Below are positions 1 to 11,523 of a DNA stretch of 64,000 bases, piece by piece. The position numbers were made by a program, and so were the translations under genes. The notes beneath the pieces are model-generated. The model saw only the letters and a list, made by a program, of their open reading frames with translations. It made no database searches and was not told where the DNA came from. The stretch's first letter is position 1. Each line of letters opens with the position of its first letter. The stretch spans positions 1-64,000 of the forward strand of contig JAKUCV010007228.1 in assembly GCA_028386065.3 (NCBI GenBank), written 5' to 3'. Source of the stretch: Turnera subulata. Taxonomy: Eukaryota; Streptophyta; Magnoliopsida; Malpighiales; Passifloraceae.

Positions 1-483
1 GAAAAGAGAAAGGAGAGAGAGGAAGAGAAAGAGAGAAAAGAGAAAGAAGGGTGTGGGGGTCGGCGGCTTGGAGAAGAAAGGAAAAGAAGAAGAGAAGTGA
101 AAAGAAGAAGAAAAAGGAAAAGAAAAGGGAAGGGAAGGAAACCGGCTAGGGCTTGACATACCAAGCCAAAACGACGTCGTGTCGTTTAGCTTGGTGCGGT
201 CAACCCGCCCGTTGACCAGCAGCTTTGTTTTTTTTTTTTTCTTTTCCTATTCCAAAACGACGTAGTTTCATTAGAAGCCGTGTTAAACCTCGCGTTTCAC
301 CCCGATCTCGAATCCGTTTCCAACGGGACCCGAACCATGAACGACACCAACTTAAAATTGACATTCTCAAGGCATAGTAATTTATTTCCTCGACTAAAAC
401 TCGAAAATACCCCAAGGGTAGAATTGGAATAAAAATTTCGAAAAATTTTGAAAAATCAAATTATGAAAATTCGGGGCGTTACA
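1..483 (-). mobile_element. Partial LTR of a Ty3-type retrotransposon, cut by the window edge
   Basis: Read on the minus strand, a sequence beginning TGTAACGCCCCG starts at 483 and runs off the window start. This TGTAACGCCCC opening is typical of LTRs of large plant Ty3/gypsy elements. It abruptly interrupts the gag reading frame of the neighbouring element, so it is a nested later insertion. The flank GATAC (484-488) would be one copy of the 5-bp target-site duplication; the other lies outside the window. The first 130 bases are GA-rich low-complexity sequence. LTR identity is inferred from the terminus and the broken host frame only. Confidence 0.6.
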
Positions 484-1516
484 GATACTCACAATATTTG
501 CTTTGATCGGTCGTGGGGTTTGCATATGGTTTCGGCTCTAGAGGCTTCAACAATCCACCCTTTATGCATTGCTTGAACACTTCTGCAATGGGCATGGGCA
601 ATGGAGTGAACTTTCTCTTTGGTGGGATGATCGGACGAGGTGCATGTGCATCCACATTATTGACTTCAATCGTCCTTTTGTCATTGTAGCCTTGAGGCGA
701 AGCATGTTTAGCAACCTTGACCCTTCCAGATGTTATGGCATCTTCCAATTGAATTCCCGCCCCCATCAAAGCCTTGAAGTTGGCATAGTAATTACCCACC
801 ATATGGTCATAGTAAATTGGCTGAAGGTTCTTGATCACCATTTGTACTTGATCCTCCTCCGTGGGCCTCACCACCATCAAAGAGGCCCTGCTGCGCCACC
901 TTGAGATGAAGGCCGAAAATATTTCTTTGGCCCCTTGCTTGGTTGTCTCAAGGTCCCTCTTGGTCACATCCACCTCAGTGTTGTAGTTGTATTGTTTCAT
1001 GAACTCCTCACACATATCCTTCCATCGGCCAATTCGGTTTTCATCCAAAGTCATGAACCATTTCAAGGCAGCTCCGGACAAAGTTCTCGGAAACAATTGG
1101 ACCATCATCTCAGGCCCTATCCCCAAAGGTTGCAGCAGCCTCACGTAAATCTTTAGATGGGTCATGGGGCACCCGGTCCCATTGAAATTTTCCATATCAG
1201 GCATCTTAAACTTCTGGGGTAGACGGGCTTTAGGGAATAGTCATAATCGATCCAAGTTCCAGTCATCTTCTCTTCTCTTTATGTTTTTCACCATATCCTC
1301 GAGCTTCTTGAGTCTGTCCCTATCAACAACCCTTGGTTCCTTCCCATCAGCTTTTTTTGCCCCTTGCTTCGAGGATTGCGTTTCATTCCCTCCGTTAGAC
1401 ACAACTTTCCTTGCTCTCACATCGTCGATAAGCGCCCTCAAATCAAAATTGTCCACTTCGATCATCAACTCTTTCATCAAATCTGCTCTCTCGGTTTGTA
1501 CATCTTTTCCACTCAT
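484..1516 (-). pseudogene. Ty3/gypsy gag fragment, interrupted
   Basis: Minus-strand frame coding for a retrotransposon Gag-like capsid region. The retrotrans_gag signature is visible: FPRTLSGAALKWFMTL, a Trp-rich W...F...Y stretch, then an ISRWR-like segment. The N-terminal part (1516 to 1241) is in the same frame and is charged and coiled-coil-like. A TGA stop at 1238-1240 separates it from the rest. At the other end the frame is cut at 483 by the nested LTR, so nucleocapsid, protease and pol are absent. It belongs with the LTR at 2439-4014 and lies in the expected order (LTR, primer-binding site, leader, gag). Not functional. Confidence 0.85.
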
Positions 1517-2420
1517 AGTGCCCTCTAGATGCGCCTTTCATAAAATGAGGTTCATAGCCATCAAGAATCCTAAATTTGAGATTTTTCTTTTTTTGAAAAC
1601 GGTGGGAATGTGTGATGGAATACATTCGCAAAACGTTTTTCTCACTCTCCCAAAATATATTTTTCATGAAGACTCAGGTTCAAAAGGGTTGAAAAATGAG
1701 ACACCCTAGCTCGAATTCGTTTTTGTGTTTTGAACGACATGTAATGCAATGCTCAATGTATGCAACTGTGAATTCCCTAAACAAGGTAGACTGGACATAG
1801 AGGATAACTGGGGAGACAACACCAAAATTCTAATATCAGCTTAAGCATGTGTAATTACTTCCCTAAGATTCCTTTCCTAGACTCATCAATTCACACCACG
1901 CGATATAGCACCCTACGCAGAGTTAGCATGGCGGTCCCGCTATGTATTTTTATTGGTGAATTCCTTTTTTTACTATACACTTTCCTATGTATTTTTTATT
2001 GGTTTTTCTGATTTATCAAAATAAAAGCACTCTATTTACACATACAAAAATCTACAATCAAAATCACACAACAAATGCACATACCACTTATTGATTCAAT
2101 ATGCATGAGATGCTCAGGGTATGCAGCTGGTTGGGAGCCAAAAGACTACCGCTAGGGAATAGGTTGACCTACTCACATGTGATAATGGATATCACGTGAG
2201 GTCCGAGGCCATTTAATCCCCATCATTGCTAAGCATCGAGAGAAATGGGTTCATGCAAGCCACCATCACTTAAAGAAAGTATGTGGTGGACTTGGCTTCC
2301 CTCGCTCTCTTACGGTAAAGGTTTCACATAAATCATCATGGATGTAGGGCGCTTATGATGACAAATAAAAAGGCACACAAAGCTCCATGATTGCACAAGG
2401 TTTCTTGAACCCATTACTTT
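1517..2420 (-). other. Untranslated leader of the Ty3-type element
   Basis: About 900 bases between the primer-binding site and the gag start of the minus-strand element. I see no convincing coding frame here. The long leader fits the larger plant Ty3/gypsy lineages. Confidence 0.5.
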
Positions 2421-2438
2421 CCCAGTGGAGTCGCCAAC
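2421..2438 (-). promoter_or_regulatory. Retrotransposon primer-binding site
   Basis: Directly after the LTR 3' end the minus strand reads GTTGGCGACTCCACTGGG. TGGCGACTCCACTGGG is a recurrent primer-binding sequence next to LTRs of plant Ty3/gypsy elements. It fixes the LTR boundary at 2439 and the element's orientation. Confidence 0.65.
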
Positions 2439-3162
2439 TGTGAGAACCCCACCCAAAATCACTTGGGCCTTCTCACCTAATCCTTTCACCTTCTTCCTCG
2501 GGTCAATCCCAAACCATTGGAGTCGCCACCCAAGTTTTATTAAGGGCAAAACTTGGGAAAAACCTTCGTATGACTCCTTAGGCAACCGGTCATGGCGAAC
2601 CAAAGATATGGGATCGGGGGTTCATCACAGAAGGGAAGGTGTTAGGCACCCATCCGTATTGGGTCGAAACCTTGTGCATTCAAAAAGCATAAATGTGCCT
2701 TGTGCAAGAGTGTGGAAAGTAAAGAAAGGGGGGAGAAAAAGACTTGGCTTGCATCCCGTTGTGAAATCGAGACTACCTACGTACCCAAGTGATCGGGGTC
2801 AAAGCCACGTAGTTCTAAACATGGCACACAGTGGCCACTTACATCATCAAAAGCATCAGCAATCAATCACCAAGAATCAATCAAAAAGGATTTAGGATCA
2901 CCTTATGTAGCCCTCCTCTAGCTCCTTGCAATGGGTTGAGTTCTACACCCACCTTCTTGCCACTCCTTAGCTCTATGGTTGATCCTCTTCTTGATTCCTC
3001 CTTGCTAGACTATTGTTTGATGCTTCCCATGAAAATCCTCCAGAGTTTCTGCCTTAGAAAATATTTCTAAGCTTGGAGAAGTAGAGTTTCTCCAAGCAAG
3101 AAAAGCTTATGGGTGTGTATGTGAGAAAAATTGTGTGTCCTTTGAAATGTGTGTGAGAGGCC

Positions 3163-3172
3163 CTATTTATAG
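3163..3172 (-). promoter_or_regulatory. TATA box of the LTR promoter
   Basis: CTATAAATAG on the minus strand, inside the LTR and upstream of the R/U5 part. It is the best core-promoter match in the LTR. Confidence 0.55.
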
Positions 3173-3298
3173 TGTTCTGGGAAGCCTAGGGGCGTGGACC
3201 TGCTTAATGGTTAAGATTATGCCCGAAAATCTGGTCCAAAACCGCGTGGGATCGAAAAAGAAACAAAAATCGGAGATTTTCGGAGATCCTGGGCACCC

Positions 3299-3402
3299 AT
3301 GACCGCCATCGCCGGCGGTCATGGCTTCGATGACCGCCATGACTGGCGGTCATGGCCACAAGACTGCCAGGGCTTGGTGGCCATCCCGTGATGACCGCCG
3401 GG
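3299..3402. repeat. Tandem palindromes in the LTR U3
   Basis: Two adjacent near-identical dyads of the form ATGACCGCCA-N-GGCGGTCAT lie at 3299-3322 and 3330-3353. A third half-site, ATGACCGCC, is near 3391. They are unusually GC-rich for this region and sit just upstream of the TATA box. A role as protein-binding sites or as a hairpin is inference. Confidence 0.75.
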
Positions 3403-4059
3403 CCCTTCCGGTTTTGTGCGTTCTTTCCTTTTTTTCTCCTCAATCCCCCTAATCCAGCTCTGATTTGATCCTACCGCGTAATCAACCCCTAATCTACCCA
3501 GAATCACTCGATTAATTGATTAGCACTCCCCCAAATTATTCCATAATCAAAAGATCACACATTAACACCCAAAATCATACCAAAAACACAAAATCTACTT
3601 AAATGATAATTAACTCTGATTTTCCACAAAAATCAGAACTAAAATTGATCTGCAAGAAATGTGTTAATGGGCTGGACAAACTCTGAAGAATAATTAATTT
3701 GGACCCTTAAATCCATTCCTATCCCAAGAATAAATCATCACAATATAATTGGGTTAAAAACAAATAAAAGGCCCAAAGCAACATATTTTAATGCACATAA
3801 ACCTTATTATACATTTTATCCTAAGATTAAATCATCTCATTAATCCTAGGATCAAACACATGAAGGTTTAGATTATCAAAATACATTAATTCCACTAAGT
3901 TAAATTCCTATCATGCCTTCACTCAAAATCAAATCATCTCATCAACCTTGAGCTTAAGCATGTCTAGAATCTAATTTTAATGAAATGTTCGTGGGCCAAA
4001 TTTGGGTGTTCACAGCATGCCGACATCAGGTGACCTACAAGATCACAATCAACACAAAA

Positions 4060-4927
4060 GTCATGTATGTTTTCTTATAAGATAAAATACCATGTGTCGT
4101 CCACGAGCACTTGGGATTGGAGTGGAGTGGTTTGGAGAGATCAATCTACACTACTACATGAGCATAACAACTGCACAGTGCCTCCTTAGTGTTATGATCC
4201 AAACGAACAAGGCGCCCAATTTCATTACAAATAACCTGCAGGAGGCGCCTGTCATAGTATTCACAAGAGAGACCTGGAATCTGAAGCCATGCCACAATCG
4301 AAGTCACCTTGTGGGATGAGGGGTTGAATTGGGACTCCATGGTTCAATTGTAAGATAATGCCATAGTACAATCCAACGGCCATCTGTGAGGGCCCTGAGG
4401 TAATCATACCGGCTCTGGAATCTACGAAATAGAAGTTACTCTCGAGGTCCACCACTCGAACACTTTCCTTCAGGTTCCAAAGGTTGGGAAGGCAATTACA
4501 GTGTGTTATGCAACCAATATTTTTCCCTCACAACTTGACGATTAACGTGTTTTCCCACCTTTTATGGAGCATGGCTCTATAGCGGTCTGAAATTTTTACA
4601 ACAGGGCCTTCGGAAGGAGACAATGTTGGCTTCTTGTTCCTTAAAGTTGCTTACAGCAGCATGATTCATCAGTTGATTCCCTTTCAGAAGGCTGTCCTTG
4701 AAGGATTTCTTGGGGGTGGTGTCTTTATAGGGGGGTTTAAAACGGCAGGCGATGTTGTAGAGACGCTGGCTAGGGTTGCAGGTTATGCGATGTAACCGCA
4801 ACAGTAAAAGGTATATCACAATTTTCAAGCAGATCCTCTTGGGTTTTTGGGAGAAATCGCAAGAGGTATATCCAGGGAGATTTTGTCTCTTAAAGAAACT
4901 CAGCTTCATCCGTAAGTGCTTAGCCAA
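4060..4927 (-). pseudogene. LINE ORF1 remnant (DUF4283 type), inverted
   Basis: On the minus strand a broken frame codes for the DUF4283 domain usual in ORF1 of plant L1-type LINEs. An N-terminal SFKDSL motif lies near 4700, then LESNFYFV, and further on a segment with PGLSCEYYDRRLL and IGRLVRLD. Several frameshifts and stops divide it. It lies head-to-head with the plus-strand ORF2 remnant that starts near 4945, consistent with one LINE insertion whose 5' part was inverted. Not functional. Confidence 0.7.
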
Positions 4928-4944
4928 CTAGAACAAGAACCGTT

Positions 4945-7860
4945 TCGGGATCGTGGAGGACTCTATTAATCTTTTACAAGGAGAGATAGAGAGTATTGAT
5001 TTGAAAGCTGAGACTACAAATCTGGATGACACCAAGGTAAAGAGACGTAACGAACTCAGATCAGAATTGTTAAGAGATGGAGGCAAAAAGAAGTTGTGTG
5101 GAAGCAAAAGTCACGTATTAGATGGTTGAGAATGGGTGACCGTATATCTAAATTCTTTCATGCATCGACTTGCTCAAGAGGTAGAAAGAATTCAATCTCT
5201 TCCATTATGCATGAAGGTAATAGGATCTCTGATCCTGTTGTAATAAAGGGTGCGACAGTTAATATTTTTTCCAACCCATACAAGGATGACAGTGTCAGCA
5301 GACCAAATATTGGCAATTTGATATTTCCACGATTGGACCCTTCTCTAGCAGCTAACTTGAAATTTCCTCTTACCATGGATGAAGTGAGAAGGGCCATCTG
5401 GGCTTGCGATGGGTCCAAAGCTCCTAGCCCAGAAGGTTTCAATATGAGATTCTATAAGGAGTGATGGGAAGCAATTAAAGATGATGTTTTTGATCTAATC
5501 CAAAAATTCTTCGATTCGGGTAAGCTTCCTAAAGGCTTAATATTTCCTACATTACCCTCATTGCCAAGAAAGAAGGAGCAGAGGAGTTTGATGACTTTCG
5601 ACCAATTACACTGATAAGTGGATTATATAAGATTATCTCAAAAATCTTATCATTCAGATTGAGATTAGTGCTTCCTTCAGTTATTAGCAGATGCTAGCAT
5701 GCCTTTATTGAAGGAAGAAATATTCTAGATGTTGCTCTGCTAGCCTCAGAATTTATAGATTTGGTGAAGAAATCCAACCAATCTACAGTTGTATGGAAGC
5801 TAGACTTTCGGAAGGCCTACGACTCAATCTCTTGTGCTTATCTCTCACAGGTGATGCAGGCAATGGGCTTTATCCAAAAGTGGCTTGGATGAATTCTGGA
5901 ATGCTTACAATTGTCCACACTTGTTGTACTCATTAATAGATCACCAACTTCTCAATTTGGCATGAGTAAAGGGTTGAAGCAAGGTGACCCCTTATCACCT
6001 TTTCTGTTATTGATTGCTGCAAAAGGTTTAAAGGTTATGCTGGACTCTGCCATTGACAAGGGCTTCGTTGAAGACATGAGAATCCTTGATATCCTTGCAA
6101 ATATTATCCAATTCGCAGATGGCACGCTCCTGATTGCCAAGGCTCATCCATCTTCACTTTTGAACCTTAAAAGGGTGTTGAGATGCTTCGAATTATTATC
6201 TTGGCTCAGTATTAATTTTTTAAAAAGCGTTGTGGTTGGGATAAATACGGATGAACTGCCAACCAAGAGAGTAACGGCGTCATTATTTTGCAAAGAGGAG
6301 AAGTTGCCTTTTAAATATCTTGGCCTTTCTCTAGGTGTAAATATGAGGAAAACGGCGAGTTGGAACCCTATCATCGACAAGTTCCACAAGAGGCTCAAGT
6401 CATGGAAGGCTAGATTTCTATCCTTCGCTGGTAGAATCCTTATGACCCGCTCCATACTATCATCTCTCCCTCTCTATTATATGTTTTTATTCAGGGCCCC
6501 TGCTGGTGTTATTAAAAAGCTTATCCAGATTCAAAGGCAGTTTCTTGGAGTGGTTGTGCTGAGAAGAGGAAGATTTGTTGGGTGGCATTGAATAAGATCA
6601 CTGGCCCCAAAGATTTTGGGGGGCTTGGTATCAAATCACTGCCAATTAAAAATATCAGCTTGTGATTTAAGTGGTTCTGGAAATTCTTGCAACACAAAGA
6701 AGAGGACTGGTGCCGGCTAATTTCTAAAAAGTGTGTTCTTGATAAGAGCTCTCTTGATCCGGTTTTTGTACATAGTATGACATCTATTTTGTGGAGAAAT
6801 ATATCGTTATCTGCTGAATAAAAGAAAGCCTCGACCGCATCTTTGACAGAAAATCTAAGGATTCGGATTGGAAACGGTTCAGGGGTCTCTTTCTAGCCTG
6901 ACAGGTTGTGCGACTTAGGTGTCCTCAAAGAGAGATTCGATAGGCTTTTTTTTTTGGTCTCTTCTCTTCAAGACGCCTCTCTTCAGACGATGCGAAGGAA
7001 AGCGCCACTCTCAAATTTGGTTAGCTGCTGGCGTAGGGAACTCTATCATTGGGAGAAAGAAAGCTGCAGAATCATGGATGGTGCTTTTGATAGAACATCT
7101 GTTAACCAAAATTCAATAGATGGATGGGTCTGGGGAGAGAAGAGATTATTGGATTACAAGGTTAGTGATGGAAAGCATTTTTTGTTGTTATCCCGATTTC
7201 CTCTCATGAAACCTCCAAACATATGGTGCAATCTTGCACCTCCTAAAATAGAGAGTTCTGCTGGCTGGTGTTGCATGATGGTGTAGCCCTTAGGGCAAAT
7301 TTGGCTAAAAGAGGACTGGTCTCTGTGTCTCAAGAGGTATGCCCACTATGCTTAAATGGGTCAGAAACTAGGGCTCATTCATTTCTTCACTGCCCTTTGT
7401 CATGGAAGTTTTGGCAATCCTTATGCCGCTGGTGGGGCGTCACTTGGGTTGCTCCCCAATTTCAAGAGTAGCTCGAGCAATGGCCATGGTTGGAGACTGA
7501 TCTTTGCAGAAGAGCAACATGGTGGTTATTAGGACTGGCTAGGCTTTGGTCAATCTGGTTGGCAAGGAACAAATTAGTCTTCAATGGTGAGGAGATCAAA
7601 TGGGATTGCCTTAGAGATCTTTCCATCTGCAGAACTGTCTGGTGGCTTCAAGCATTACAACCGGATATTCCTTTCTCATGCTCCAACGCTCTTGCTTCTA
7701 TTGACGTGTTAAAACAATGGAAAGGGCCAATTAGGAAATTTGTGTAGACTGTAGCTCTTCTACTAGTCGTGTTTTTATGAAACTGTAGCCAAGTATGTCA
7801 TGTAACCAATGACTTTTCTGTATATTCTCTGATTCATCTATGAAAAAAGGATCCATATGT
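4945..7860 (+). pseudogene. LINE ORF2 remnant (reverse transcriptase and RNase-H-side zinc knuckle)
   Basis: Decayed L1-type reverse transcriptase. Recognisable in order are WLRMGDR-x-KFFHAS (near 5120), KAPSPEGFNMRF (near 5420), GLKQGDPLSPF (near 5975), a catalytic box reading FADG instead of FADD (near 6115), the LKSWKARFLSFAGR motif (near 6400) and a zf-RVT segment with CPLC...H...C (near 7340). The endonuclease is missing. Many stops and frameshifts, plus loss of one catalytic Asp, make it inactive. The tail to 7860 looks like non-coding 3' sequence. No poly(A) tract is clear. Confidence 0.85.
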
Positions 7861-7861
7861 T

Positions 7862-8260
7862 AAGCCAAAGGTACAAGCTTCCCATGTATGGCGAGAAATT
7901 TGTAAGGCTTGGCCTACTATACTAGCTGGTGTATTGTGGCTGTTCGGGGATGGAAAATCAGTTAACTTTTGGCAAGATCCTTGGCTCCCAGGCCTTGGCC
8001 AAATTCACGAGGTGCAGGGGGTGGAAAATGCCGAGTGAGTTGCGGTACACTAAACTAGCCGACTATATGTTGCCGTCTGGGGGTTGGAATTGGGAGCTTC
8101 TACATGCTTTGCTCCCAGCCCGTGTGCTTCCTCATTTTATTGGGTTTGCACCGGTGTTTTGTGTGAACGATCGTGACTTAGTGGTTCGGGAGGGTAGGAG
8201 TGCACTGCTAGAGCTGCCTATGATCTTCTTTCCCCACTTAGTCAGCATTCTTTGAGAAAC
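7862..8260 (+). pseudogene. Second LINE ORF2 fragment
   Basis: A short piece starting VWREICKAWPTILAG with a GDGKSVNFWQDPWLPG motif. This is the segment that precedes zf-RVT in plant LINE ORF2 proteins. It repeats a region that already occurs earlier in the neighbouring LINE, so it is a separate fragment. It is frameshifted after about 60 residues. Confidence 0.65.
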
Positions 8261-8340
8261 AACTCTAGCGTATCATTTGGAAGTGTTTGCCTCGGGCCGT
8301 CCTTACTGTTGTAGCTTAGCCATAATGCTATCTTCACCAA

Positions 8341-8400
8341 TGATGCCTTATATGGCAATCATATTATCACTGATGCCTTATAGGGTAATCATATTATCTC
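8341..8400. repeat. 30-bp tandem repeat, two copies
   Basis: TGATGCCTTATATGGCAATC and what follows (8341-8370) is repeated at 8371-8400 with a few substitutions. It is non-coding and of unknown origin. Confidence 0.8.
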
Positions 8401-9304
8401 CCCCAACAATATTGCTACTTTGGAGTATTATAATTCCTCAGAGTATGCAACATCACCAAGCCCATTACAGCCTCTACTAAATGCAGTCCCAAACTGCATC
8501 GAGGAGTTTATTTATACTAAACCCAACATCACCAATGTGAATGGCGCTAAGAAATTTTATGGGATATTTGAGAAATAAGATGGAATCTACAATTACATGC
8601 TAATAGAATTACAATACGTGTCAAGTGAACTCGTGCAGATGGCCATGTCATTGTTTGGGCTGCCCAAAGTACATAAAATGGACAAAAATTGAAACTCGGC
8701 TACATAAAGAAATATAAAAACTCTAGGGTATAAGATTGGAACAAAAAAGAAACTTTAAGTATATAAAAGGTGTTTGACACTCATATCAATTAAACTTGAA
8801 TCCAAAAAATAATTTCCAAATTAATTAAACATGAATTTTAATGATATAAAAGAATACCAATTTTAATTTAGAATATTAGGTGAAGCTTAATCAATCATCA
8901 AAACTGTATTAACAAAAGAACTCAATGATGTGGATGGGGAGGCGTCACAGACGACAATCTTTCGACTTTCATCAATGTTCAACAGACTGCAAGTGCAAGC
9001 AAAGCGGCAAGTGGCAAGGAAAGAGTTGCAACTTGCAAGAAAGAAACGACGTCAGATAATGGGGAAGGAGGAGTGAAGAGACATTCTTTTTTAAAAAACA
9101 AAGGATAAGACGCAAGCTATTACTATTAGCACAAACTATGGGGATTTTGAGTTATTGTATTGAAGTTTTACAAATATCCGAAATCGTTATCCATATTCCA
9201 TTTTGGCAAAAGTAAGAAGCAAGCAAAGCAAAACACACACAAGAAAGAAAGAGGAGGGAGGAGGCGGAGGAGGGAGGACTAAAGAAGCGCTACACGGTCA
9301 TGAT
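8401..9304. other. Intergenic region upstream of the NusB-like gene
   Basis: No gene seen. AT-rich sequence leads into the presumed promoter and 5' UTR of the NusB-like gene. An upstream in-frame ATG exists at 9203, but the sequence between it and 9305 is a purine-rich AG/GGA repeat that looks like leader rather than protein. Confidence 0.5.
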
Positions 9305-11523
9305 ATGGAGGCAGCCTCGCTCCTAAGCTGCTCCTATTCTTCCGCAGCCTCATCATCGAGGACCCATTACAAATCGAATCCCCATCACACTTGCAATCAT
9401 TCACATCCTCAAATTCAATGCCAAAATTTGGGTTTGGGTTGGATAAGGAGGAAGAACAACCATTTGCAGGTGGCACTCTCTTCTTCTTCTTCTTCTTCTT
9501 ACCAACCCCTTCGCTCCTCTCTTCTTCCAACTTCGGCTTTCGTGGTGGATAAGCCCTTGGAGGGTGGCGCCCATTCCACCACGTCAGGCAAGGAAATGAT
9601 GCCCAAGCTTGATAAGAGCGGCAGGTTTTGCAGCCCCAGAGCCGCCCGCGAGCTCGCTCTGTATGCTTCCATTCTTCCTTTCTATTTTTTCTCTCTTCTT
9701 TCCCCTCTCTACATGGTTCTGGGGTTTAGCCGTTTCGGCCTGTTTCTGTTCCTCACAATTTTCTCAACTCCAAATTTCCCTGCACTCCTTTTACGGAATT
9801 CTTGATAGCATGTCTTTCCATGTTCCATGCCTGATATGAAATTTGGTAATGTTTGTTTGCAAAGAATGATTCTTTACGCGGCGTGTTTAGAAGGGTCTGA
9901 CCCCATTCGGCTGTTCGAGAAACGAATGAATGCTAGAAGAGGTAGTAATCCTTTTTTTTTTGCCTTTGCTGCTTCCTCCTTCTGTTGTTTAATTACAGCT
10001 TGTCTGTCGTGGGTCGTTACCTCATTATATTTGGTCACTTGCAGAACCTGGTTATGAATTTGACAAGGCTTCATTGCTTAAATACGATCACATGACCTAT
10101 GGAGGACCGCCTGTCACCACCCAGACTGTGGAAGAAGCAGACGAGCTCCTGCTGATTGATGAAAAAGTGTCTGCAATTGGTAAAAAAAATCTCTCTTTCC
10201 GTAATCTAATTAAGCCCAGACCTCCTTGTGTTTCTCTTTCCCTGAAATGGATATTTTGTTATGCTTTTTCTGTCTCCAGTTCTACTTCTTGCTGGAATCC
10301 TGAATTATTTTCCTCCTATGTGCTACAGAAGCTGAAGTTCTTTCTGCTCCTCCAAAGTTGGTGTACAGCAAGCTGATCTTGCGGTGAGGGCCTCAACTAT
10401 TTTCAATTAGTTCCTACTTTGTACCCATAGTTAGTCAACACAATTGCTTTGCTGATTGCATCTGTCCCTGGCAGTTTCACAAGAAAGCTTTTGGTAGCAG
10501 TTGTGGACAAGTGGGATACCCATGCCCTTGTTATACAAAAAATTGCCCCACGAAATTGGAAGGTGAGAACATGTGGGCTTTACAGCACCAAAATGCTTAG
10601 ACTCGTTTTTTACTGGTTGCTTAATCTACTTCTTGGATTTCTTAGTATTTTTCCCATTTGAGTTGTTGAAATTTTGACATGTACAATGCTTTCATGTGGG
10701 CGGGTTGCTAGACGCCTAAAATATGTCTGAAATTTTTTCAAATTGGAGAGTGAAACCTAAAATCACACATTGTTCCTCAGAAGGAAGCCTAATTACCAGT
10801 GTATATATGCATTAAAAAAGACTACTTGATCCTGGGAATAATATGTGAAATAAATTCAAGTTTGGGCTTTTGGTGTGCTTCCGTGCTTTTTACATTGTAC
10901 CATTGCAAAAGAAATACCCTAAGTGCCTAGAAATTTCGGTAGGTCAGAGAGAGCAGCCTTTGATCAGGCTTTTTGTGGCTGGAATCAGCATATTCTGGAC
11001 AGTACCTGTATGGAGCATTACATTTTTATATCATATCTGTTCAGTCAAGCCTTGAGGCCATTTCATTTTCCAATTTCATGATTGTGTTGCCATGTAATGT
11101 CAGCTGTGGCAAATTTAATGATATCACCGGAACAAATGAAACTTGCTACCTTTTGCCTTTTGGTAAAACATCTCACAAGTTGACCATCTTTGTACTTCAG
11201 CAAATGCCAGCAGGTAGAATTTTGGAGCTCTGTATTCTCCACTTGGCAATGTCTGAAATTAAAGCTATTGGAACGCAGCACCAGATTGTAATTAACGAGG
11301 TAGGTTTGATCTTATACTTGGTCACTATTCTTTTGTGCATGTTGCCCATTGTCTACCCCTCAGTGTGCCTCCACACTGCATAGTTCTGATCCTCCTCGAT
11401 AATTTTTGGTAATTCTTGAAGGCTGTTGATCTTGCTAAGCGGTTCTGTGATGGGGCAGCTCCACGGACAGTCAATGGTTGCCTTAGAACATTTATGAATG
11501 AAGTTTCTGGAGTAAGTACATGA
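9305..11523 (+). CDS. NusB domain antitermination-type protein, chloroplast (At4g26370-like)
   Basis: Seven exons: 9305-9660, 9865-9941, 10045-10179, 10329-10383, 10475-10562, 11201-11299, 11422-11523, all with GT-AG introns. They give an open frame of 303 residues ending in TGA. The first 90 or so residues are Ser-rich, low in acid and with a poly-Ser run, as in a chloroplast transit peptide. From about residue 110 the NusB fold is clear: SPRAARELAL, AACLEGSDP, RKLLVAVVDKW, PAGRILELCILHLAMSE, then VINEAVDLAKRFCD across the last junction. The family binds RNA and acts in antitermination or rRNA maturation; a plastid role is inferred. The start at 9305 was chosen because the transit-like sequence begins there. 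An internal GTAAGT at 11513 could be a donor for a longer 3' form. Confidence 0.9.

Larger units (their letters stand above)
2439..4014 (-). mobile_element. 5' LTR (1576 bp) of the Ty3-type element
   Basis: Minus-strand LTR beginning TGTGAACACCC at 4014 and ending TTCTCACA at 2439, so it has TG...CA ends with short inverted repeats. A TATA box at 3163-3172 would drive transcription towards gag. A cluster of palindromes lies about 130 bp upstream of it. GCATG at 4015-4019 may be one copy of the target duplication; the 3' LTR is not in the window. Only one LTR is visible, so the length rests on the termini and the adjoining primer-binding site. Confidence 0.7.

Noticed and set aside
9203..9304. 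Upstream in-frame ATG extending the NusB-like protein
   Set aside because: The extra residues come from an AG/GGA purine repeat. The ATG at 9305 starts a typical transit peptide.
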